Positions 50,018 to 60,159 are shown, numbered from the stretch's first letter. The stretch: DNA of 64,000 bases from Stanieria cyanosphaera PCC 7437 (GCF_000317575.1 NC_019765.1:62001-126000), one strand, 5' to 3'. Program-made: numbers and translations. The notes: a model not told the origin generated them from the letters alone.

Positions 50018-51253
50018 CTACTGTTGAGAATCGGATTTACCATTAAAAGAGTAATTATGGCGATCGCTAGAAGTAAGAATGATATCTTTCTGACTATTCA
50101 CCCTATCAAGTTCAAACGCTCGTTCTTGTCGTTTCTGTTTGAGAAATTCGATAAAAGCCTCTGCTGCTGCTTCACTCCAAGACATCTGTACGTCTTCCCG
50201 TCGAGCGTGTGTCGCAATTAAACCTACAGCAATTCCAGAAGTAACCACAGAAAGGATAAATACATATAAACTAAGACCGAGCATTGCCCATTCGCCATTT
50301 TTCAAGCGACTGAAGAACAAATCGAGGGCGATCGCCATTGCTCTCATGCTAGATTTTATTTCGTCATTTTCATTAAAGTTTTGAGCATAGACATCAAATA
50401 GAGTCGAATGTAGATAATTTAGATTACCCAGGCTTGCGATTTCTGCCTTGAGTTTTTCTAACTCTTCTTCTGCTCTTGTTAAATTCTCGGCATAAATTTC
50501 CGTTAGTCTACTACTTTTAGGACACCAGGGCCACTGAGCAACGGGAGAGGTAGAATAACTACGCTGGGGTAGGGGTAAATTGTAGTCTTGCCACGAACCA
50601 TAAGCTTGAGGAAATAAAGAACCTCGTTCGGGACTATTGGGTAGAGTTCGTGCCAATCGAGCTTCTAGGTTTTGACACTGGTTTTTAGCCTCAGTTAGTT
50701 GTTGAGGTTCGATTTGTAAAGCCTCTATTTTTTTCTCTTGAGGAACGATAACTCGCTCTTGAATTAATTGTTCGCTCAAGCGATCGCTCAAACTCGGTCG
50801 ATCTAACAGAATCAGCGTTCCCACTCCTCCGACAAAAGACTGGACGATATTAATTAAAACAACCCCTGCCAAACCGATACCGTTCCAATTTTTGTGTCGG
50901 GCTTCATAGGCGATCGCTACAACTCCCGTCCAATTACTAAATTTAATCAAACCGAGTTCTATGGCGATCGCTAATAGCCAACCAAAGATACCAAAGTCAA
51001 TCAAAGTTAATAACAGCAGGGGAAAACTGCTAGCAGCATTGATTAAATTAGTAACGGTTAAAATACCTGCAACCCAATCTGACTGTCGGGCTAACTTTTT
51101 AGTGACAATAGCATCGCCGTACAGTTCGGAAGCAGTAACGATCAGCAAATCTCGAACTAGATGACAAAGCCATCGGTAGGAAAATACCGAGTTGTAAGCA
51201 GTTGGTATTTGAGAGTTAGGCGATCGCTTTTGATAACGATTAGTGGGAGTCAT
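50018..51253 (-). CDS. multi-span membrane protein with coiled coil, 411 aa
   Basis: Hydrophobic spans lie near residues 60-110 (LLLLTLIDFGIFGWLLAIAI), 130-160 (IGLAGVVLINIVQSFVGGVG) and 320-350 (LGLSLYVFILSVVTSGIAVG). Between the second and third is a long soluble loop with coiled-coil stretches (LTEAKNQCQNLEARLARTLP, LTRAEEELEKLKAEIASLGN), probably periplasmic. The C-terminus is charged and cytoplasmic (AAAEAFIEFLKQKRQERAFE). Family not recognised. It is first in the three-gene operon with a 218-aa protein and a pentapeptide protein. Confidence 0.78.
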   Translation of the reverse strand: MTPTNRYQKRSPNSQIPTAYNSVFSYRWLCHLVRDLLIVTASELYGDAIVTKKLARQSDWVAGILTVTNLINAASSFPLLLLTLIDFGIFGWLLAIAIELGLIKFSNWTGVVAIAYEARHKNWNGIGLAGVVLINIVQSFVGGVGTLILLDRPSLSDRLSEQLIQERVIVPQEKKIEALQIEPQQLTEAKNQCQNLEARLARTLPNSPERGSLFPQAYGSWQDYNLPLPQRSYSTSPVAQWPWCPKSSRLTEIYAENLTRAEEELEKLKAEIASLGNLNYLHSTLFDVYAQNFNENDEIKSSMRAMAIALDLFFSRLKNGEWAMLGLSLYVFILSVVTSGIAVGLIATHARREDVQMSWSEAAAEAFIEFLKQKRQERAFELDRVNSQKDIILTSSDRHNYSFNGKSDSQQ

Positions 51254-51724
51254 AACGATACATTTTGCTTGAGGAGGATAAGTTAGTTAATCTGATAAAA
51301 AAGGCATATTGATGCAGCTATCCTTTGAAGACGGGAATTTTTTCTAATTCGATAGGAACATCTAAATATTGACTTAGACGCGGTGAAAACTTAAGGGTTT
51401 ATTTTTCTGTATTGTTTAAGACTCTCGACCAATTAGGAAATGCTTGCAATAGCGTGTTTTTTTCTGATTCAAAACTTGAATTTGATTGTGCAAAAAGTTT
51501 GAGAGCGATCGCAGCGTTATCGATAATAATATTAAGCCTAAAACTGTAGTCGAAGTTTTTTTCACCTTTTAATTCCTCTTACATCTATCTATTAGTACCT
51601 TCGGTAGATTCAGGCTCATTGTTGCAGAGATGAAGGAAATAAATTTGCAAGGTGAAGCTAGTAATGCCGAATATAAAGCATTTTTATCTGAAAAATTAAA
51701 TAATATGTTTTTCCGTAGTAACTA
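51254..51724. other. intergenic region without a supported gene
   Basis: About 470 nt. It holds one HIP1 site and a short ORF (51630-51740) starting MKEINLQGEASNAEYKAFLS that ends in the NADAR gene's 3' region. That ORF has no ribosome-binding site and no recognised family, so it is not called. No hairpin terminator stood out. Confidence 0.4.
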
Positions 51725-52246
51725 CTACAACCACCACCTATAACTAGCACCAGAATGATTTTTTAAGCGGTCTGTTTTCTTTTGTAAAATATCTCTAACC
51801 GACATCAAAATTTCACCTAGTTTATTATCACCAGTACCATCTTCTCCAAAACCCCAGTAATAATCTGAAGGAGAATTATAAATGATCGCTTTTTTTCCCG
51901 TACTGAGTAATATTTTTCTTATATCCCTATGCCAATCAAATTTTTTAAATACCGCTTGATACATCATTTGGTCTTTTACTTCTTCCCAGTCACTACGCCA
52001 AAATTGCCGATAATTCTCAGCTAAAGCAATTGCTACTTCTGGCGTTTTTGCTGCTAGTATTTCTTTTAATAACAAATTATTACGCTTTGCTTCACGCTCT
52101 GTTAAAGAGTTTCCCTCGAATTTTTGTGCTTGAAAATAGTGTTCGCTAGTTCTGCATTGAAATATATCTAATCTAACACCATAAAAGGCAGAATTTGAAA
52201 AGCATCCATAAGGATTTTCACTTGCATCGCAGAAGTAAATATTCAT
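51725..52246 (-). CDS. NADAR-family protein (YbiA-like)
   Basis: The 173-aa product matches NADAR/YbiA: MNIYFCDASENPYGCFSNSA, CRTSEHYFQAQKFEG, RSDWEEVKDQMMYQAVFKKF and SPSDYYWGFGEDGTGDNKLG. Members remove ADP-ribose adducts, for example as antitoxins to DarT-type guanosine ADP-ribosylation, or act on riboflavin intermediates. No DarT toxin is visible nearby, so the substrate here is open. It may counter phage- or plasmid-borne ADP-ribosyltransferases. Confidence 0.93.
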   Translation of the reverse strand: MNIYFCDASENPYGCFSNSAFYGVRLDIFQCRTSEHYFQAQKFEGNSLTEREAKRNNLLLKEILAAKTPEVAIALAENYRQFWRSDWEEVKDQMMYQAVFKKFDWHRDIRKILLSTGKKAIIYNSPSDYYWGFGEDGTGDNKLGEILMSVRDILQKKTDRLKNHSGASYRWWL

Positions 52247-52354
52247 AGTAGTTCACAAATGTTTTAATTCAGCTATTGTCAGTATCGTCAGCAGAGATTA
52301 AAGTTATGTACCAGTAAGACTAAAATATAATTCTACTCGCTGACGGTCTGACGA

Positions 52355-53791
52355 TTAAGGAGCGATCTTTTCAATCTTAATTACACGAATACCAGACTTT
52401 CCCTGACGCTCGAAATTGACTTCTACGCCTACAGCACGCAATCCTGGGTTGATTTTTCGTAGCTTTTGGCTAAGTTTATTGGCAGCCTTGGGTAAGTCAT
52501 GGGTTGAATATTCATGTTCTTCTGCATACCCCTCAATAAACTTCAATAACTCGGTTGCCGTTCCCTGCCAGCAAGACTCTCTTTCTAATAAAGATTGAAT
52601 TGCTAGTGTTTCAATAGAATCTTCAACCGTCAGTCGTTGAGATTGTTCGCGGTTGGTTTGATAGGCTTGGAGAAAAGTACCTGATTCAAAACCCAAAGCT
52701 GGTTCGGCTGCCGTTACCCACTCGGCAAAATCTGCCATACGGGGAGATTCTTCTAAATTAACTCTTTCTCGATTGGCTAAAGCCTGACTGACGGCAGTGC
52801 AAAATAATCCTAAAATTCTTGGTTTTAACTGTTCAAAGCGAAGGTTAATTTCTGTTTCCGAACGTCTTTGCTGTGGGTGAATCGGGTCGAGATGAATGCA
52901 AATCGAACGGTCTAGTAAGTCTCCATTAGTTATTGTATCTGCAATACTAGTAATAATTACAGGTCGTGCTGCTTCGATTACCGTTTGTTCTCTATCACTG
53001 TAAAGCTTTCGGTCTACATAACTATTACCCGTACTGAGTCGGCACAAACCGTCAGAAAGAGATTGAGAGAGTTTTGATAAATTATCGAAGCATAATACCC
53101 AAGCATTCATTGCTGCAACCATCAGACTGCGTTCGTCTTTGGGTTGCGATCGCAAGACTCCTTTGCCAGGATCGATTAGTTGTTTGAGCATTTTTGCCAA
53201 ACTAGATTTACCAGAACCTTGTTCGCCAGTAATAATTAACAGAGGATAAGGAGGATTGGGACTAAGCGTACCTAATAACCAACCTGCTACTAAAATCAGT
53301 TGTTCGGGATTGAGATTGGTAAACTCTAACAAGTCTTCAATTTTGCCTCCCCTGACTGGAAAGGGTAGGGGTTCGATAAATTGGGAAGTTTTAAATCGAA
53401 CGGGAGGATTGTTGATAATATACCAGTTTTGCTTATTTATGGCGATCGCGTTTCCCTTGTCATCCCCTACGTTAATATAGATAGTTCCTTTGTATTGAAT
53501 GACGCGATTATGGTAAATTTCGGCTTTCGGTTTGAATAAAGCTTCTGTTTCTAATTGTTCTATCAGTAAATTAACTTCTTTTGGAGTTAAGAATTTGTTG
53601 TATTTGTCTCTGGCATAGGCTTTCAGCCATTGTTTGAATTTCGCGCTATTGACTGGATATGTCTGACGAAGTTGATATCTATAGACATCGATGTATGCCG
53701 TATCATCGGGGGTATGGAATAAACCCGAACTGAGTATTGTAAAAATTGCCTCTAAAATTGTCGTTATTACCGTTTTAATCGGTTTAATCAT
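52355..53791 (-). CDS. phage/plasmid primase-helicase-like P-loop ATPase
   Basis: ATG at 53791 (MIKPIKTVITTILEA) is preferred over 53806. The 478-aa product has an N-terminal part similar to D5/primase-associated modules (FKQWLKAYARDKYNKFLTPK), a central ATPase core with Walker A LLIITGEQGSGKSSLAKML and Walker B NAWVLCFDNLSKL, sensor-like ARPVIITSIAD and DRSICIHLDPI. A C-terminal winged-helix tail follows. This is the layout of SF3-like helicases from mobile elements. It may help start replication of the replicon or of an integrated element. No primase active site was recognised. Confidence 0.8.
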   Translation of the reverse strand: MIKPIKTVITTILEAIFTILSSGLFHTPDDTAYIDVYRYQLRQTYPVNSAKFKQWLKAYARDKYNKFLTPKEVNLLIEQLETEALFKPKAEIYHNRVIQYKGTIYINVGDDKGNAIAINKQNWYIINNPPVRFKTSQFIEPLPFPVRGGKIEDLLEFTNLNPEQLILVAGWLLGTLSPNPPYPLLIITGEQGSGKSSLAKMLKQLIDPGKGVLRSQPKDERSLMVAAMNAWVLCFDNLSKLSQSLSDGLCRLSTGNSYVDRKLYSDREQTVIEAARPVIITSIADTITNGDLLDRSICIHLDPIHPQQRRSETEINLRFEQLKPRILGLFCTAVSQALANRERVNLEESPRMADFAEWVTAAEPALGFESGTFLQAYQTNREQSQRLTVEDSIETLAIQSLLERESCWQGTATELLKFIEGYAEEHEYSTHDLPKAANKLSQKLRKINPGLRAVGVEVNFERQGKSGIRVIKIEKIAP

Positions 53792-54000
53792 AGTAGGCGA
53801 TCGCATTTATTGGACTTCCTACTAGATATATCGATCGATTTACTTCAAATGTTGGAATAATTCAAAGCATTGCTTAATAGTTATTAATATCACATTTTTT
53901 TTAAGTATATTTACAGAGATTACTCGTTCATCTTACAATAATACGCATATTTTATTTTGACTAATTACATTAATTTCAAAATTCAAGTATTTTTTGATAT

Positions 54001-55572
54001 ATGAACCGAAGAATATTTATTTTAGTTTTAATTGGTTTAATATTGACTTTCTCTTCGTTGCTTTCGCGTATTCTAGATTTGTTCAACGATCGCTCTGTCA
54101 TAAAGGCCAAATTAATATGTCAATTTGATAAAAATTCTGAACTTGAAAAATCAATAAGCTATGGAGAAAAAAATTTAAATATCGATTTATCTGAATCGGA
54201 TAAAAATGTAACTTTTACAGAGCATAAAGAAACAGGAAACCAATTATTTTTGTCAGGAGAGTATAATAAAGCATTTAACGAATTTAAAAAAGCTTTAATT
54301 GTTAAAAGAAATGCTCCAGAAACCTCTATTTATTACTACAATAGTCTTATTAACAATGATATTATTAAAAATCAAAATTCATTTACTGTTGCAGTTATCG
54401 TTCCTGGAAAGTATAAACAAATAGATTCAAAGTCAATGCTACAAGGTTTTGCTCAAGCACAACAAGAACTTTATGAAGCAGGTGGCATTAACGGCAAATA
54501 CTTAAAGATAGCTATTTTTATAGATAATGATAAAAGAGAAAAAGCACAACAAATTGCTTGTTACATTGCTGAAGATTCAAATATTTTAGCAGTTACTGGA
54601 CACTGGACATCTGATGTAAGTTTAGCAGCAGTACCAATATATAACGCTAATAAGATTCTATACATTTCCCCAATTAGTACCACAATAAAACTTTCAGGAT
54701 ATGGCGATTATATTTATAGAACAAACATTACAAATAAATCAGGAAGTGCTAATTTGGCGAACTATATGAAAACCAAGCTTCAAAAAACCAAAGTAGCTAT
54801 TTTTTATGTTAAAGGTGTTAGTTATAGTGAAGAAATTAGGAGTGAATTTAAAAAAGCTTTAGGAGTAAATATTTTTAATAAGACATATAAAATAGCAGAG
54901 TTTGATTATCAACATCTTTTTGAAGATGTTGAATCTAAGGCAGACGAGGTAGCACAAGAATTTATTGCCAAAGCTAAAAATAAAGGAGCAGAAGTTATTT
55001 TGCTTGCAACTGATAACGCTCGCGCTGAGGTAGCTAGACAAATTATCCAAGCAAATGCTGCAAATAATAATGAAAAATTAGAAATAATAGGAGATTTAGC
55101 TAACTTATATCAGAGCAGTACTTTAGATCTTAAAAAAGATGCAGAAGGTTTAGTATTAGCAGTTTCTTGGCATAACAATATCGACCGTTGTGAAAAAAGC
55201 GATTGCGATTCAAACGGAGCAAACCAAAATTGTTCAGATTTTCCTAACAAAGCAGTATGTCTTTGGGGCGGAGATGTAAACTTTAAAGCAGCAATGTGTT
55301 ATGACGCGATGAAGGTAATTATTGAAGCTATTAAAAAAATTGAAGCTGAAAATAAAGAAATTGACCGTCAGCAAATTGCTAAAGAATTGAAAAACAATTT
55401 CTTGAAAAACAATTTCTCTGCTAAAGGAGCTTTAGGAGAAATAACATTTTCATCGAATGGCGATCGTAAATTGAAGCCTTATTTAGTTAAAGTAGAATAT
55501 AAGGGAAATGAAGCTCAACACGAAAGTGGTTATGATTTTGTTCCAATTGAATCGTCAAGCTCAGTAAACTAA
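54001..55572 (+). CDS. periplasmic-binding receptor-like protein with TPR-like segment
   Basis: The 523-aa product has an N-terminal membrane span (FILVLIGLILTFSSLLSRIL), a short TPR-like helical repeat (GNQLFLSGEYNKAFNEFKKA) and a type I periplasmic-binding (Leu/Ile/Val-type) domain: VAVIVPGKYKQIDSKSMLQG, YEAGGINGKYLKIAIFIDND, ILAVTGHWTSDVSLAAVPIY and GDLANLYQSSTLDLKKDAEG. There is no linked permease, so it is likely a sensor rather than a transporter part. It is convergent with the CHAT gene, 3 nt between stops. Base composition is strikingly AT-rich and lacks HIP1 sites. Confidence 0.85.
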   Translation: MNRRIFILVLIGLILTFSSLLSRILDLFNDRSVIKAKLICQFDKNSELEKSISYGEKNLNIDLSESDKNVTFTEHKETGNQLFLSGEYNKAFNEFKKALIVKRNAPETSIYYYNSLINNDIIKNQNSFTVAVIVPGKYKQIDSKSMLQGFAQAQQELYEAGGINGKYLKIAIFIDNDKREKAQQIACYIAEDSNILAVTGHWTSDVSLAAVPIYNANKILYISPISTTIKLSGYGDYIYRTNITNKSGSANLANYMKTKLQKTKVAIFYVKGVSYSEEIRSEFKKALGVNIFNKTYKIAEFDYQHLFEDVESKADEVAQEFIAKAKNKGAEVILLATDNARAEVARQIIQANAANNNEKLEIIGDLANLYQSSTLDLKKDAEGLVLAVSWHNNIDRCEKSDCDSNGANQNCSDFPNKAVCLWGGDVNFKAAMCYDAMKVIIEAIKKIEAENKEIDRQQIAKELKNNFLKNNFSAKGALGEITFSSNGDRKLKPYLVKVEYKGNEAQHESGYDFVPIESSSSVN

Positions 55573-55575
55573 AAA

Positions 55576-57327
55576 CTAATTAATCGCTCTAGACCTCAAA
55601 TTTTTTATCATAGCTGACAACATACCAAAAAATAATGTTGAAATAAAAACTTTAAATATTAATAAAATTAGTTCTACTCTATCTGGCTTTATTAAAAAGT
55701 GAACAAGAAAAATATTGATTATTACAAAAAAAATAATATTAAGAAAACGTAAATATTTATTTATATTTCGCCAGTTTGATCTAATAAAATAAGAAATAAA
55801 TAGTATAGCAGTAAAAATTATAAACAATAAAATAGTTTTAACTATAAACATTTGTTCTTCTAAATTAATTAACCGATCAACGAACATTAAACTAATAATA
55901 AAATACCCTCCCATTAATAATAATATCCAAATTGGAAAACTTGTATTAGTTAAGTTAATTATTCGATTGACAATTATATCAATCGGCTTTCTTCTCGTAT
56001 TTATATATACGAAAAACAATTTAATAAATGTTAATTTAAAAGCTTTATATTGTTGTATTTGATTATTATATTGTTGTATTTGGTTATTTATATTTATAGA
56101 AATTAAAGGTATTCCCTGTCCACCAGAATGACAAATTACTGGAAACCAAGCAGCATAAGCACCATCATTTTCTTCAGTTGGGAAAATCCGTAATTGTGTC
56201 TTCAACAGAGCCATGTTAAGGTTTTTATAATGTCTTAACTGTGTTAACAATTCTCTGAGAATATCTAAAGCAGTTATATCTGGAACAACTTCTTTATAAG
56301 CAATACAGGAAACATTATTAATTCCCAATGTTGATATTAAGTCTCTCGCAAAACCTAAACTTTGGCAAGAATTAAAAATAATTAATTTATGTTTACTCGG
56401 ATTTATTGTGTTTAATGCGTTTTCTAATTTTTTCAAAGTAAAACTTTCGTTAGATGAAAAATCGAATACTCCTATTGGATTTAAATTATTATTTGGATCG
56501 GGATTAATTGTACGACTATGCCCAATAAAAGCTAATATATCAAAATTATCCTGGCAAATTTTATCATATAATTCTTTAATCTTTTTAGGTCGATAGGCTA
56601 TTACATTTAACCATTCTCTATTATTTGACTTTAAACATTCTATCGTTGTATTTACTTTACTTTGGTCTATTTCAGAGCCTATAACTGTTAAAAGTCGAAC
56701 TGGCGTATTATTAAATTCTATTCGTTGAAATTGATTTATTAATCCAGAGTTGAACCTAGAAATAAAATTTACAGACAAATTTAAGTTAGATATATTTTGT
56801 CCCTGAGTGTAAGCCTCCTGTCTTATTAATTGTTTTATTGCTTGTTGCCAAGGTAATTGTCTCAAGTCAATACTATCAGTTTGTATATATATACAAAAAT
56901 TTCGATTGCGATCTTGTTGATAAGCCTGAATAATATCATCATATAAATATGATAAAATACTATTTAGATTACCAAAATGCCTGATCCAATTTAACATGCC
57001 ATTAATTAAATTGTGAGATGCTAGATTGACGGCATCAGCCATTTTCATAAGAGTATCTGAAGGAATTTGAGTACTTGTTACCGCTGCATAGCATTTACTA
57101 TCCTGGTGTCTTCTAAAGTTTTCTATAGCTTGTTTCCATTCTTGCAAGTAAGCAAAAAAACTTTTACTATTTGAGGACAATTGAAAATTTTTAGCTAATG
57201 TTCCTTTTTTAATTTCTTCCGAAATAGGAGATATTTTTTTTAGGCTAACTCTAAATACTTCTCCTTCTGGATAATTATGACCTGCTCTAAAACCGTCATC
57301 ATTACTAAATTCTAAAAAATACGACAT
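55576..57327 (-). CDS. CHAT-domain (caspase-like) protein with C-terminal membrane spans
   Basis: The 583-aa product has a CHAT protease domain with catalytic His in DILAFIGHSRT (about residue 275) and Cys in KLIIFNSCQSLGFARDL (about 325), plus ALLKTQLRIFPTEE downstream. Four C-terminal spans follow (FPIWILLLMGGYFIISLMFV, ILLFIIFTAILFISYFI, FLNIIFFVIINIFLVHFLI, LILLIFKVFISTLFFGML). The N-terminus (FSNDDGFRAGHNYPEGE) recurs in cyanobacterial relatives that often end in a CHASE2 sensor instead. Expected role: a membrane-tethered cysteine protease triggered by a signal. It is the last gene of the sigma-like/DUF1822/CHAT operon. Confidence 0.88.
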   Translation of the reverse strand: MSYFLEFSNDDGFRAGHNYPEGEVFRVSLKKISPISEEIKKGTLAKNFQLSSNSKSFFAYLQEWKQAIENFRRHQDSKCYAAVTSTQIPSDTLMKMADAVNLASHNLINGMLNWIRHFGNLNSILSYLYDDIIQAYQQDRNRNFCIYIQTDSIDLRQLPWQQAIKQLIRQEAYTQGQNISNLNLSVNFISRFNSGLINQFQRIEFNNTPVRLLTVIGSEIDQSKVNTTIECLKSNNREWLNVIAYRPKKIKELYDKICQDNFDILAFIGHSRTINPDPNNNLNPIGVFDFSSNESFTLKKLENALNTINPSKHKLIIFNSCQSLGFARDLISTLGINNVSCIAYKEVVPDITALDILRELLTQLRHYKNLNMALLKTQLRIFPTEENDGAYAAWFPVICHSGGQGIPLISININNQIQQYNNQIQQYKAFKLTFIKLFFVYINTRRKPIDIIVNRIINLTNTSFPIWILLLMGGYFIISLMFVDRLINLEEQMFIVKTILLFIIFTAILFISYFIRSNWRNINKYLRFLNIIFFVIINIFLVHFLIKPDRVELILLIFKVFISTLFFGMLSAMIKNLRSRAIN

Positions 57328-57338
57328 TTTTAACTCAA

Positions 57339-58535
57339 TTAAAAATAAAATTCTATTTTTTCAGTTATTTTATTCAAATTTATTTCTAATACATAACATT
57401 CGTCTTTTTTTATTTTCATTAAATCAAACTGGATACAACCAGTTGAATTAGTAACTATTTCTTCTTTTAAAATGTTTTTATATCGATCCATTATTATTAT
57501 TTTCAGTCCAATAGGTAAATCTATTGAGTTAGAATTAATTGAAGAGTATATTTTACATATCAAATCTAAGCTATTTTGTCGATCAATTTTAGTGCTTACC
57601 TCTAACGCCACTGAATTTTTACCAAGCTTCACAAGACGAGCTTTTGATATTTCATTATTTATAGTTACTGATGGGTTACTCTGTAGTTTATATGACCCAG
57701 ATGTTACCATTCGTAAAGAAGGATAAACAATATCACTGAGGGATTGCCAAAACTCTTCAAAAATTCCTTCGTACCATTTATTAATATTTATTCTCAGGGT
57801 AAAACATCTTTCTTCATATAATTCTTTTCGTTTATCAGTACTATCTATCAATGCACACCATTCTGAAAAATCCTTTACTGCATATCTAGGAGACAAAACT
57901 GTAGGATGTCCCAACTTTGTAATCATTTGTTTTTCTTTGCTTTCACTCAAAGGCTGAAGAGAATTAACCTTTGTTTTGTTTTCTGCATTGTATTCTCTAA
58001 CAATTAACATATTATCTATGTTCAAAAACATTTTTTTGGTATTTATATAATATTTACGAAGTATTTCATCGTATTTAGTTATTTTTGAGTTTTTAAGACA
58101 TTTGTGAGTAGTATATCCTTGAACTAGCAAAAACATATTATCCAAATCTACATATATCGGAATATAATAATCCGCTGTCCATTCGGGAATATCTATCCAT
58201 TCTGCATCTATTTCACATTCTTCATTTGAGCCTAATTGAGGAACTAAAACTAAACTTTTGTTTCCTAGTTTTATTTTTGTTCCATTTAAAAACTCCCAAT
58301 TAATATAAAAATTATTTTTATCCCAAACTTCTAAATTCTCATTTGCTTCTATTTCTTCTCTTAACCATGTCATAAAACCTTCTTGGCAAATAAAATTAAT
58401 TTTTGCATTACGGTATGTCGAATTACTAGAATATTCATTTCTTTTAAAGGGTATTTGTTCTATATCTTTATTATCGAAATAAATTATTAAGTTTGTCTGG
58501 TTGTTTTTCGCTAAACTATATTGATAATGAAACAT
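57339..58535 (-). CDS. DUF1822 family protein
   Basis: The 398-aa product carries the DUF1822 pattern: AKINFICQEGFMTWLREEIE, VLVPQLGSNEECEIDAEWID, PEWTADYYIPIYVDLDNMFL and VQGYTTHKCLKN. A beta-rich C-terminus follows (LKIIMDRYKNILKEEIVTNS). DUF1822 proteins occur almost only in cyanobacteria, typically between a sigma-70-like gene and a CHASE2/CHAT gene, as here. Their role is unknown to me; a regulator or substrate of the CHAT protease is plausible. It lies 11 nt before the CHAT gene. Confidence 0.9.
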   Translation of the reverse strand: MFHYQYSLAKNNQTNLIIYFDNKDIEQIPFKRNEYSSNSTYRNAKINFICQEGFMTWLREEIEANENLEVWDKNNFYINWEFLNGTKIKLGNKSLVLVPQLGSNEECEIDAEWIDIPEWTADYYIPIYVDLDNMFLLVQGYTTHKCLKNSKITKYDEILRKYYINTKKMFLNIDNMLIVREYNAENKTKVNSLQPLSESKEKQMITKLGHPTVLSPRYAVKDFSEWCALIDSTDKRKELYEERCFTLRININKWYEGIFEEFWQSLSDIVYPSLRMVTSGSYKLQSNPSVTINNEISKARLVKLGKNSVALEVSTKIDRQNSLDLICKIYSSINSNSIDLPIGLKIIIMDRYKNILKEEIVTNSTGCIQFDLMKIKKDECYVLEINLNKITEKIEFYF

Positions 58536-58614
58536 GAAATTTTCCTCAATTGATGTTTTAGTGTGTTTGATGTGTGGTGGATTTGAATAAGTAACAGTAA
58601 ATAAATTTTAAATT

Positions 58615-60159
58615 TTATAGATCATGCCATTGTTGAATTATGTGTTGCATATTTTCTCGAACAATATAAGAATATTTTTGAAATATTTCATAATTATATT
58701 TTGACTCGAATAATTTTAACTCTTGCATTAAAAAGTTTTCAATTTCATTAATAAGAAAATCTTGATCGCTTGTTATTACTGCTACATTATTATTTTGAAT
58801 GTTACTTAAAAATTTAAAAGTAAACTGCCTATAAGTTTCTGGTAAATTTTTCTTCAACTTCTCCCGTACTGTTTCAACTCTTTCTGACGTAACTTCTTGA
58901 GAATTCATTGTTTCATCTAATACTAAGTTTGCAATTATTTTTTTAACAATATTTTGCTCAAGTGTTTTTATTCTACTGATTACACCACCCCCTCCTAATC
59001 CAACAATTTTTCCAATTTGTTCTAGAGTATAATTATTTTGTGTATAACTAAATCCATAATACATATATGTTAAAACTTTATTTTTTCTAACTATAATCTT
59101 TTGGTTTTTTATGTTCGCTAAAGATTCCATTTTTTCTAATATTTGTAATATTAGAAAATGAATATTTTTTATATTATTATTTAGATCGATACTGTCTTCT
59201 ATTGATTCTATTGATGCCATGTCTTCATTTACTTGAATATTTCTTGACCTATTAGTATAATATGTTCTTAAATTTTCGTTTATTTCTTTAAGTTCAAATC
59301 TTATCCAGTTTGCATCTATTGTTAAATTATCTTCCAAATCAAAATTATATCCTCTAGATATTATTTCATTAAATTCTGATGCAATATTTTCTAATTCGGG
59401 ATTTGTCGGTTCTCTGTATCTTTGACCTGGTACTAATTTTGGCATTGTTCCATAGTGCAATTTAAAGAGATTTTGAATTGTTGAATATCTAATTGATGGT
59501 ACGCATCCTATTATTGCTGCTTCTTCTAAATCTGTTCTAGAACTCTTTTCCAATAGCCACCAACTCGAATGAAACATTATCCGAATAAGATCGGGATTAT
59601 TAATATCTCTTTTTACAGAATCCTGTATTTTTCCACTGATTGTGGTTTTTAAATAGGGTAAAATTTTAGATTCTGTATTTTTATAGTTAGGATCGTATCT
59701 CTCGATTAATTTATTAATAAATTCTTGAGAAAGATTTCTAGAATTTAGTTGATGTAAATTACTAACGTTTGTTACATCTAAAATTTTTAGTAAACATTCT
59801 TGGAACAATCTTTCTCGAACATCACCTCGCTCGAACCATTGACCGATTTCTTGAGGAAAATTTACTCTATAACCGTCAATTTGATTTCTTACACTAACTG
59901 CTCCGTAGTTGTATGCAATATTTTTACAAAATATTGTTAAAAGTCTTAAATATAAATATTCATAATCAGAACATCTATTGAATAATAAATGTCTAAATAC
60001 ATTGTCTTCATCTTCACCATATTCTGAAATCAAAGGAATTATCGCATTTTTTAACTCTTCTAGATCGCTGTTGTTGCGTCGAACTCTCAAACGTTCATTA
60101 TTTTGTTCGAGACGGGGTTCTCTTGTAAAATTGTCTATTAGTTGTTCATTGCACATCAT
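58615..60159 (-). CDS. sigma-70-like factor of a DUF1822/CHAT locus
   Basis: GAGGAG precedes tandem ATGs; the second (60156) has better spacing. The 514-aa product has a region-2-like segment (YEYLYLRLLTIFCKNIAYNY, WFERGDVRERLFQECLLKIL, YLKTTISGKIQDSVKR) and a region-4-like helix-turn-helix (YTLEQIGKIVGLGGGGVISR then IKTLEQNIVKKI). It is much longer than ECF sigma factors, with extended helical linkers. In cyanobacteria such genes are annotated as sigma-70 family and head DUF1822/CHAT operons. It may transcribe its own operon or act as a DNA-bound partner. Confidence 0.82.
   Translation of the reverse strand: MMCNEQLIDNFTREPRLEQNNERLRVRRNNSDLEELKNAIIPLISEYGEDEDNVFRHLLFNRCSDYEYLYLRLLTIFCKNIAYNYGAVSVRNQIDGYRVNFPQEIGQWFERGDVRERLFQECLLKILDVTNVSNLHQLNSRNLSQEFINKLIERYDPNYKNTESKILPYLKTTISGKIQDSVKRDINNPDLIRIMFHSSWWLLEKSSRTDLEEAAIIGCVPSIRYSTIQNLFKLHYGTMPKLVPGQRYREPTNPELENIASEFNEIISRGYNFDLEDNLTIDANWIRFELKEINENLRTYYTNRSRNIQVNEDMASIESIEDSIDLNNNIKNIHFLILQILEKMESLANIKNQKIIVRKNKVLTYMYYGFSYTQNNYTLEQIGKIVGLGGGGVISRIKTLEQNIVKKIIANLVLDETMNSQEVTSERVETVREKLKKNLPETYRQFTFKFLSNIQNNNVAVITSDQDFLINEIENFLMQELKLFESKYNYEIFQKYSYIVRENMQHIIQQWHDL

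Noticed and set aside
51630-51740. Short ORF starting MKEINLQGEASNAEYKAF
   Set aside because: No ribosome-binding site, no recognised family and it ends inside the NADAR gene's 3' region; the superficial similarity to eukaryotic transposase text was judged coincidental.
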